Notes under the pieces: generated by a model
What the model saw: only the letters and a program-made list of their open reading frames with translations
Told to the model about the DNA's origin: nothing
Database searches by the model: none
Made by a program: the position numbers and the translations under genes
Shown here: positions 6,572-11,924 of the stretch, piece after piece
How positions within the stretch are numbered: position 1 is the stretch's first letter
Layout of the letters: each line of letters starts with the position of its first letter
Origin: Prevotella sp. UBA3294
Lineage (GTDB): Bacteria; Bacteroidota; Bacteroidia; Bacteroidales; Bacteroidaceae
DNA length: 11,924 bases
Direction of reading: 5' to 3'
Assembly: GCA_002361535.1 (NCBI GenBank)
Contig: DETG01000112.1
Location: 17,241 to 29,164 of the forward strand

Positions 6572-8021
6572 ACAACCCAGCGTACTTCGTTCACTCGACT
6601 GGTGGACGATCCTGATTTACCTGGCACTTCTCGTGTTCGGATGGATCAGTGTGTGCGGTGCCAGTTATACCTATGGTGATACAGATATCTTCAGTCTGGA
6701 CTCTCGTTCGGGCATGCAGATCGTTTGGATTGGCTCTTCTATCGTTCTGGGCTTTATCCTGTTGATGCTCGATGACCGTCTGTATGAGTATGTGGCCTAT
6801 ATCCTTTATGGCTTCATGATCCTGGCACTTATAGCTACGATCTTCAACCCTCATGAGATCAAGGGCTCCCGTTCCTGGCTGGTTCTGGGGCCTGTTCATA
6901 TCCAGCCTGCAGAGTTCTCCAAGTTTGTCACCGCATTGGCTTTGTCCAAACTGATGAGCACCTACGGCTTCACCCTTAGTAAGATGAAGCATTTTGCTTT
7001 GGCTGTGGGTATGCTTCTGCTTCCGATGGCATGTATCGTCCTGCAAAAAGAAACGGGATCTGCTTTGGTTTACCTTGCTTTCTCCCTGATGCTCTATCGT
7101 GAAGGGATGCCAGGCAGTATCTTATTCACCGCCGTGGCGATGATTATCTACTTCGTCGTAGGTATCCGCTATGAGGAGGTCCTTCTCTGGGATACCCCTA
7201 CCTCTGTGGGTAAGTTCTCTGTGCTCATCATGGTGCAACTGTTCACTGCCTCCATGTTGTATGTCTATCTCCGAGATGCCCGGCAGTTCTGGCGCATCCT
7301 TGCTTATACCATCGGTATCACGATTCTCGCCCTTCTGTTCTCCAAGTTCGTCATTCCTTTCGACATCGTGTGGCTGCAGATGGCTCTTACGGCTGGTATG
7401 ATCGGCTATCTGGTGTATCTGGGACTGGGCACCCGTATCCGTACCTACTATTTCATCGCTTTGTTTGCCATCGGTTCCGTAGCCTTGTTTAACCTGTCCG
7501 ACCATATCCTGAATAACACCTTGGAGCCTCACCAACGTACTCGTATCAATGTGTTGCTTGGTATCGATAAGGACATCAAGAAAACGGGTTACAACGTCCA
7601 TCAGAGTCAGATTGCTATCGGTTCGGGAGGCATCACGGGCAAGGGATTCCTGAATGGTACGCAGACGAAGCTGAAATTTGTACCTGAACAGGACACCGAC
7701 TTTATTTTCTGTACGGTAGGCGAAGAAGAAGGGTTTATTGGCAGTGCTATCGTGCTCTTACTTTTCTTAGCGTTGATACTCAGGTTAATCAAGTTGTCGG
7801 AACGACAACCTTTCAAGTTTGGAAGGGTCTATGGCTATTGTGTGCTCAGCATATTCTTATTCCATGTCTTTATCAATGTGGGCATGGTGTTAGGACTCAC
7901 ACCAGTGATAGGCATTCCTTTGCCGTTCTTCAGCTATGGCGGTTCTTCCTTGTGGGGGTTCACGTTCCTCCTGTTTATTTTCCTTCGCATTGATGCAGGC
8001 AGGAATCTGGTACGAACCTGA
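6552..8021 (+). CDS. rodA: Rod shape-determining protein RodA (SEDS glycosyltransferase)
   Basis: RodA is the SEDS-family polymerase that uses lipid II to make glycan strands, paired with PBP2. With the ATG at 6552 the protein has 489 residues; a GTG at 6519 would add 11 but lies deeper in mrdA, so the ATG is preferred. Marks are KGSRSWL (104-110), QPAEFSK (118-124), VLQKETGSAL (163-172), QSQIAIGSGGITGKG (351-365), EQDTDFIF (379-386) with the presumed catalytic D383, and GLTPVIGIPLPFFSYGGSS (448-466). There are about twelve or more hydrophobic segments. It is clearly longer than E. coli RodA (about 370 residues): extra hydrophobic sequence lies between KETG and the Asp motif. It ends the plus-strand operon, with its stop abutting that of gldH. 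Confidence 0.93.
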   Translation: MAPQVDKQPSVLRSLDWWTILIYLALLVFGWISVCGASYTYGDTDIFSLDSRSGMQIVWIGSSIVLGFILLMLDDRLYEYVAYILYGFMILALIATIFNPHEIKGSRSWLVLGPVHIQPAEFSKFVTALALSKLMSTYGFTLSKMKHFALAVGMLLLPMACIVLQKETGSALVYLAFSLMLYREGMPGSILFTAVAMIIYFVVGIRYEEVLLWDTPTSVGKFSVLIMVQLFTASMLYVYLRDARQFWRILAYTIGITILALLFSKFVIPFDIVWLQMALTAGMIGYLVYLGLGTRIRTYYFIALFAIGSVALFNLSDHILNNTLEPHQRTRINVLLGIDKDIKKTGYNVHQSQIAIGSGGITGKGFLNGTQTKLKFVPEQDTDFIFCTVGEEEGFIGSAIVLLLFLALILRLIKLSERQPFKFGRVYGYCVLSIFLFHVFINVGMVLGLTPVIGIPLPFFSYGGSSLWGFTFLLFIFLRIDAGRNLVRT

Positions 8022-8507
8022 TCAATAGTTACTATGTTTCATGATAAAGCCGATGTCTGAGATACCTGGCAGTATCTCACGCTTCATGGCGTGCCGGATC
8101 GTGACGTGGATAGAATCGCCACGGCGCAGATCTGTCTCTCGCAGGGGAAAATTGAATTGATAATAGCTCACTCCTCTGCCTTGCAGGTTATCGTCATCCC
8201 CATAGAACTGACAGCGTAGGGTGTCGGTGCGAAAACGGAATCCAGGGAAGATCCGTTGCTCTACAACCAGTGACAAACTGGTGAATGGGAATTTCTGGTT
8301 GATACGTAGTCCCACGCTTTGCGTGAAATGTCCTGAGTCGCGCAGGGGACCAACCTCGAAGTGCAGTGTGTCGTTCTTCTCCCATCCGGAGATGGGGGTG
8401 TGGTTGTAACTGTCGTAAACGGTGTTGGTGTCACATGATGAAATGGTGGCTGCGGCAGATGCCACAGCCACTATTATAAATAAGGTGTATGTCAATGATT
8501 TCATCAT
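8022..8507 (-). CDS. gldH: GldH-family gliding motility lipoprotein
   Basis: GldH is a lipoprotein needed for gliding in Flavobacterium johnsoniae; relatives occur in many non-gliding Bacteroidota, where the role is unclear. This 161-residue protein has a signal peptide (KSLTYTLFIIVAVASAAA) and a lipobox ending ISSC, with C25 as the lipidated residue. The mature part is a beta-rich domain with family features: the YDSYNHTPISGWEKNDTLHF region (31-50), the FPFTSLSLVVE strand (73-83), the TDTLRCQFYGDDDNLQGRG segment, and IRHAMKREILPGISDIGF near the end. No acidic surface-export signal is obvious after C25, so a periplasm-facing location is likely. The start overlaps the stop of the PSP1 gene in an ATGA; M2 is an alternative start one codon in. 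Confidence 0.85.
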   Translation of the reverse strand: MMKSLTYTLFIIVAVASAAATISSCDTNTVYDSYNHTPISGWEKNDTLHFEVGPLRDSGHFTQSVGLRINQKFPFTSLSLVVEQRIFPGFRFRTDTLRCQFYGDDDNLQGRGVSYYQFNFPLRETDLRRGDSIHVTIRHAMKREILPGISDIGFIMKHSNY

Positions 8508-9745
8508 GATTGCTTTGGTTCGCTGTTCTTTCCCTCTTTGCTCTTTGGCTGACGCTGATGTCTCGGCGCATTCCCTTTGCTCCCGTTCTCTGCTCCTTTG
8601 GGTTTAGCGGCGGGAGCCTGAGATGCTTTTGCTTGAGGCTGTCGGCTTGTCTTGCTCTTTTTCTTCTTCTTGTTCTTATCAAAGCGCGCAATATTCTCTC
8701 CGGCGAGCAGATCGACAGGGTGCGTTGACGGTTTCTGCTGATCATCGTCGGTAAGCGACACGGGCTTCTCCCCACGTTTGTTCATCTCGATAATCTGCAG
8801 GGCACGTTCTGAGGAGATAGTCTCTAAGTTCGCAGCCAAGCGTTTGTCGGTAGAGTAGGTAATCAGACCGGCCAGGATATCCGTCTTGAAGATATAGTAG
8901 TCGCTGTCTTGTGTCTGTAGCACGATCTCTTTGCTGGGCATCTTCTTGCTGGCCTCGATATAGTCGTCAACCTCATAGTTCAGACAGCATTTCAACTTAG
9001 CGCACATTCCTGCGAGTTTCTGTGGGTTCAGGGAGATATCTTGGAAACGGGCGGCATTGGTGCTCACGCTCACGAAATTCTTCATCCAGGTGGCACAGCA
9101 CAGTTCACGGCCACAAGGTCCCGTACCACCGATACGTCCTGCTTCTTGCCGTGCACCGATCTGTTTCATCTCAATGCGTACATGGAAGGTGGCGGCCAGG
9201 TCTTTGATCAGCTGTCGGAAGTCAACGCGCTCATCGGCGATGTAATAGAAGATAGCCTTGTTGCCATCACCCTGATATTCCACATCGCCAATCTTCATTT
9301 GCAGTCCGAGGTCTTTGGCAATCTGTCGGCTTTGGATCATCGTGGCATGTTCACGGCTTTTGGCTTCACGGTATTTCTCCATATCCACAGGTTTGGCATG
9401 ACGATACACCCGTTTGATGTCATCCGATGATTTCAGGTTTGCTTTTTTGATTTGTAGTTTCACCAGACGTCCTGTCAGTGTAACCACTCCAATGTCATGT
9501 CCTGGATTAGCCTCCACAGCGACGATGTCACCTTTCTTCAGCTCCAGGTTGTTCACATTATGGTAGTAACCTTTACGGGTGTTCTTGAACTGCACCTCCA
9601 CCAAGTCCGTACTCTCTTGGTTACCTGGCACATCGGCCAGCCAGTCATAGGTGTTCAGCTGTCGGTCTTGTCTTCCGCAGGCCTTGATACAGAGTCCGCG
9701 GTCGCAGCCCGTGCTGATTTTGTATTTCAAATTCTTATAATCCAT
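8504..9745 (-). CDS. PSP1 domain protein, RicT/YaaT-like
   Basis: This 413-residue protein carries the PSP1 domain of the RicT (YaaT) family. In Bacillus subtilis RicT acts with RicA and RicF in a complex that binds Fe-S clusters and affects mRNA processing and development. The core spans about 47-270. Cysteines are grouped as C14/C19/C23, C211/C216/C217 in GPCGRELCC, and C248/C253/C254 in CAKLKCCLNYE, consistent with metal or cluster binding. After about 355 comes a Lys/Gln/Ala/Pro-rich tail of about 60 residues that looks disordered and strongly basic, possibly RNA-binding (inference). No membrane segment is present. It follows holB by 30 bases, matching the holB-yaaT adjacency of B. subtilis, and overlaps gldH by 4 bases. 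I leave the symbol blank because function in this phylum is not established. Confidence 0.85.
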   Translation of the reverse strand: MDYKNLKYKISTGCDRGLCIKACGRQDRQLNTYDWLADVPGNQESTDLVEVQFKNTRKGYYHNVNNLELKKGDIVAVEANPGHDIGVVTLTGRLVKLQIKKANLKSSDDIKRVYRHAKPVDMEKYREAKSREHATMIQSRQIAKDLGLQMKIGDVEYQGDGNKAIFYYIADERVDFRQLIKDLAATFHVRIEMKQIGARQEAGRIGGTGPCGRELCCATWMKNFVSVSTNAARFQDISLNPQKLAGMCAKLKCCLNYEVDDYIEASKKMPSKEIVLQTQDSDYYIFKTDILAGLITYSTDKRLAANLETISSERALQIIEMNKRGEKPVSLTDDDQQKPSTHPVDLLAGENIARFDKNKKKKKSKTSRQPQAKASQAPAAKPKGAENGSKGNAPRHQRQPKSKEGKNSEPKQS

Positions 9746-9775
9746 TGAATCATTCGTTATATCGTTATTTCAAAA

Positions 9776-10906
9776 CTATTTCCTTATCAGTAGCACGATC
9801 ACTTTCAGTGCCATGTCGAAAAATACAATCTTCGGATTGGCGTTCTGTCCGATGTCGCGTATTATCCGTGTGAAGAGATCAGAGAATTCCAACACATTCG
9901 CCTCGTTAATGAACCGGGCGAAGTTCTTGGCAAAATTCTCTTCTTCTTGTGTCATATATACCAGTTCCGGATTCTGAAAATTGTACATGAAGTTCTCTCG
10001 GATCAGCCGAAGGAAATAGGCCATCATCCGTTTCTGCTTCTCTCGTCCGTAGCCGGCCATGGTTTCACTCCAGTGCTTCAGTTCCTTCACGTTACGCTGG
10101 TAGGCTAAGCGCATCAGCATGATGAACATATCTAAGAACAGACGGTTCTCGTTACCGGCATCCAGTTCTTCCATCGCTTTCAGCCAGTTGCCGTTGGCTA
10201 CCCGTGCAATACGATGTGCCACAGCCTCGTCAAGTCCTCTTCGTTCCACTAAGGCCCTTTCCACTGCAGCCGTTTCAATCTTTTTGATGTCAAAACGCTG
10301 TGTACGGCTCAGTATGGTCTCCAACAGTTTCTCAGGCTCTTCACAGACAAGGATGAACACTGTTTGCTGCGGGGGCTCCTCAATGATTTTCAGCAGTTTG
10401 TTGGCGCATTCGCCATTCATGCGTTCTGGTAGCCAGATGATACACACCTTGTAGCCGCCCTGACTGGATTTCAGGGAAAGTTTACGGATGATATCATCGC
10501 TCTCGCTGGCATAGATGATAGCCTGTTGGTTGGCGGCACGCATCTGGCCTAACCACTGGTCCATGGAGAAGTAAGGCCCTTCTGCCAGCATCTCATGCCA
10601 TTCCTTGGAGAAGTCATCACTCACCATCTTGTGGTCAGAACTGATACCTGTGGGCCTGATTACGGGGAAGGTGAAATGGAGGTCGGGATGTTGCCATTTG
10701 GCGAGCATTGCTTCGGCATTGTGTTTGACCGTCTCGCTACTGGCTGTTTCCGTCAGCAGATAGGACGCGAAGGCTAAGGCCAGAGCCATTTTCCCCGATC
10801 CTGCAGGACCGCAGAACAGCAAAGCGTGTGGCAGACGACCGTCGTTCACCAACTGCATCAATCGTGCCTTTGCCTCTTCCTGACCTATGACTTCATTCCA
10901 ATGCAC
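9776..10906 (-). CDS. holB: DNA polymerase III delta' subunit
   Basis: Delta' is the stator subunit of the clamp loader, which loads the beta clamp at primed sites. The 376-residue protein has a RuvB-like AAA+ N-terminal part: VIGQEEAK (6-13), GRLPHALLFCGPAGSGKM (23-40, the P-loop region), GYKVCIIWLPERMN (151-164), NKLLKIIEEPPQQTVFILV (169-187), and SRTQRFD (200-206), the SRC-type motif that supplies an arginine finger to a neighbour. The C-terminal half is helical. The P-loop ends K-M instead of K-S/T, and no zinc-binding cysteine set is visible, which suits a subunit that does not hydrolyse ATP. The start is GTG (10904-10906); an in-frame stop two codons upstream leaves no better choice. 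Family length is usually about 330-380. Confidence 0.9.
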   Translation of the reverse strand: MHWNEVIGQEEAKARLMQLVNDGRLPHALLFCGPAGSGKMALALAFASYLLTETASSETVKHNAEAMLAKWQHPDLHFTFPVIRPTGISSDHKMVSDDFSKEWHEMLAEGPYFSMDQWLGQMRAANQQAIIYASESDDIIRKLSLKSSQGGYKVCIIWLPERMNGECANKLLKIIEEPPQQTVFILVCEEPEKLLETILSRTQRFDIKKIETAAVERALVERRGLDEAVAHRIARVANGNWLKAMEELDAGNENRLFLDMFIMLMRLAYQRNVKELKHWSETMAGYGREKQKRMMAYFLRLIRENFMYNFQNPELVYMTQEEENFAKNFARFINEANVLEFSDLFTRIIRDIGQNANPKIVFFDMALKVIVLLIRK

Positions 10907-10913
10907 AACTTAA

Positions 10914-10934
10914 TTGTCAATTATCAATTATCAA
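10914..10934. repeat. Three tandem heptamers upstream of holB
   Basis: Plus-strand units TTGTCAA, TTATCAA and TTATCAA follow one another without gaps between the holB start and the metF stop. They read TTGATAA, TTGATAA, TTGACAA in the direction of transcription. Similar heptamer runs occur between genes in unrelated bacteria, so this may be replication slippage and not a control site. Confidence 0.8.
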
Positions 10935-10951
10935 AACTTTGGTCAAAGTTT
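10934..10951. repeat. 18-base near-palindrome over the metF stop
   Basis: AAACTTTGGTCAAAGTTT has two perfect 8-base arms around a GT centre. It covers the last codons and the stop of metF. As RNA it could form a small hairpin, but in the metF direction no U-run follows (TTGATAATTG instead), so a terminator is doubtful. Confidence 0.6.
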
Positions 10952-11899
10952 AGAAACAATCTCCTTCACCGATTCCACAGCCGATACCGTGTAGAAGTGG
11001 ATGTTGTTCACCCCATGGCTGGCCAGATCGCGGCATTGCTGTAATCCCCATTCGATGCCTAACTGTCGCGCATCCTCATCGGTTTTACATTTCACCACCT
11101 CTTGTGCCAGATCCTCAGGGATGTCACAATGGAAAGTCTTGGGTACCATGGTGAGCTGCGACAGCTTCGCAAAAGGTTTCAGTCCGGGGATAATCGGTAT
11201 GGTGATCCCCATGGACCGTGCTTTCTCCACAAACTCGTAGTATTTCTGGTTGTCGTAGAACAGCTGGGTGACGGCATATTGCGCACCCATATCCTGCTTC
11301 TCTTTCAGATACAGCATGTCCATCTCGATATTGGGAGCCTCTTCGTGTTTCTCTGGATAACAAGCCACGCCGAACCCGAACGGTTCTCCAGGATGCTTAA
11401 TGGGTGTCCCGTCAAGGAAAAAGCCCTCGTTGAACTGTCTCACCTGTCGGATCAGTTCCGTGGTATGGGCATACCCTCCCTTGGTAGGTGTGAACATCCT
11501 GTCGTCTTTCGCTTTGTCTCCACGAAGGAGCAGCAGGTTGGAGATGCCGAGAAATTGTAGGTCTATCAGTTCATATTCGATATCCTCGGCCGTAATACCG
11601 CTACAGATGATATGGGGAATCACGGGGATGCCATAACGGTTTTGGATAGCGGCGGCCATGGCGATGGTACCGGGACGCCTGCGGATACGTTGCCGTTCAT
11701 ACTGCCCGTTCTCCAGTTCTTTATACACATATTCTGAGTGATGGGTAGTAATGTTGATAAACAGCGGCTTATAATCTTTCAGCTTGTCGATGGTGTTAAA
11801 CAAGGCTTCTGTGCCACTACCTTTCAAGGGTGGCAGCACCTCAAACGAAAAGCGTTGCCCCCCGTTAGTATTCTCTCTCAGTATCTCTGTCACGTTCAT
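10943..11899 (-). CDS. metF: Methylenetetrahydrofolate reductase
   Basis: MetF reduces 5,10-methylene-THF to 5-methyl-THF with FAD, supplying the methyl group for methionine synthesis. The 318 residues match bacterial MTHFR length and show one TIM-barrel domain. Marks include RFSFEVLPPLKG (16-27) with the catalytic glutamate E20, NITTHH (49-54), VIPHIICSG (93-101), LLLLRGD (122-128, D128 near the flavin), FGFGVACYPEKH (174-185), VTQLFYD (210-216) and IIPGLKP (236-242). No regulatory C-terminal domain of the eukaryotic kind is present. The start is fixed by the conserved N-terminus and a -7 box 8 bases upstream. The gene heads the minus cluster, 36 bases before holB, which otherwise concerns replication and lipoprotein functions, so the pairing looks positional. 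Confidence 0.95.
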   Translation of the reverse strand: MNVTEILRENTNGGQRFSFEVLPPLKGSGTEALFNTIDKLKDYKPLFINITTHHSEYVYKELENGQYERQRIRRRPGTIAMAAAIQNRYGIPVIPHIICSGITAEDIEYELIDLQFLGISNLLLLRGDKAKDDRMFTPTKGGYAHTTELIRQVRQFNEGFFLDGTPIKHPGEPFGFGVACYPEKHEEAPNIEMDMLYLKEKQDMGAQYAVTQLFYDNQKYYEFVEKARSMGITIPIIPGLKPFAKLSQLTMVPKTFHCDIPEDLAQEVVKCKTDEDARQLGIEWGLQQCRDLASHGVNNIHFYTVSAVESVKEIVSKL

Positions 11900-11907
11900 A
11901 TCTGCTG

Positions 11908-11915
11908 CAAAGTTA
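11908..11915 (-). promoter_or_regulatory. -7 box of metF
   Basis: The minus strand reads TAACTTTG, a full match to TAnnTTTG. The -33 element would lie beyond the right edge of the window. The box is only 8 bases from the ATG, so the mRNA leader would be very short. Confidence 0.7.
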
Positions 11916-11924
11916 CGAAAAAAC

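Noticed and set aside
7122..7601. Antisense open frames within rodA, PSP1, holB and metF
   Set aside because: All are shadows of confident genes in other frames with no independent support.

Overview
The window looks like a chromosomal segment from a Bacteroidales bacterium, most likely a Prevotella-type member of Prevotellaceae. Three observations support this. Several start regions carry the Bacteroidota promoter form (TTTG, 19-20 bases, then TAnnTTTG). The cell-shape operon has the order IMP cyclohydrolase, mreB, mreC, mreD, PBP2, rodA. A GldH lipoprotein and a PSP1/RicT-like protein lie beside the DNA polymerase III delta' gene. Genus is an inference; no rRNA or marker search was possible.

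Layout: (1) Bases 1-650 hold no convincing gene. They contain two copies of an AT-rich repeat of about 78 bases and, further right, a short array of 15-17 base palindromes, three of them on a 22-base pitch. (2) A START-like domain protein is on the minus strand at 651-1046. (3) Two convergent tRNA genes, a Met-type CAU (plus) and a Val CAC (minus), lie at 1191-1264 and 1387-1461. Their promoters share an identical 16-base stretch across the -7 box and initiation region. A clear intrinsic terminator follows tRNA-Met. (4) A plus-strand operon runs from 1649 to 8021: a single-domain PurH, then mreB, mreC, mreD, mrdA (PBP2) and rodA, with short gaps or overlaps. (5) A minus-strand cluster, read leftward from the right edge, holds metF, holB, a RicT/PSP1 protein and gldH. 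Its last stop codon abuts the stop codon of rodA.

How the genes work together: mreBCD, PBP2 and RodA form the Rod complex (elongasome), which inserts peptidoglycan along the side wall under the guidance of MreB filaments. The upstream PurH fragment carries out the last ring closure to IMP. In the minus cluster, HolB is the delta' subunit of the replicative clamp loader and is next to a PSP1 protein, as holB and yaaT are in Bacillus subtilis. MetF supplies 5-methyl-THF for methionine. GldH is a lipoprotein of the gliding/type IX secretion family.

Most of the window is ordinary housekeeping DNA, and I see no new defence or mobile system. The points most worth checking are the two repeat families at the left end, the T-loop of the CAU tRNA, the single-domain PurH and the shared tRNA promoter element.
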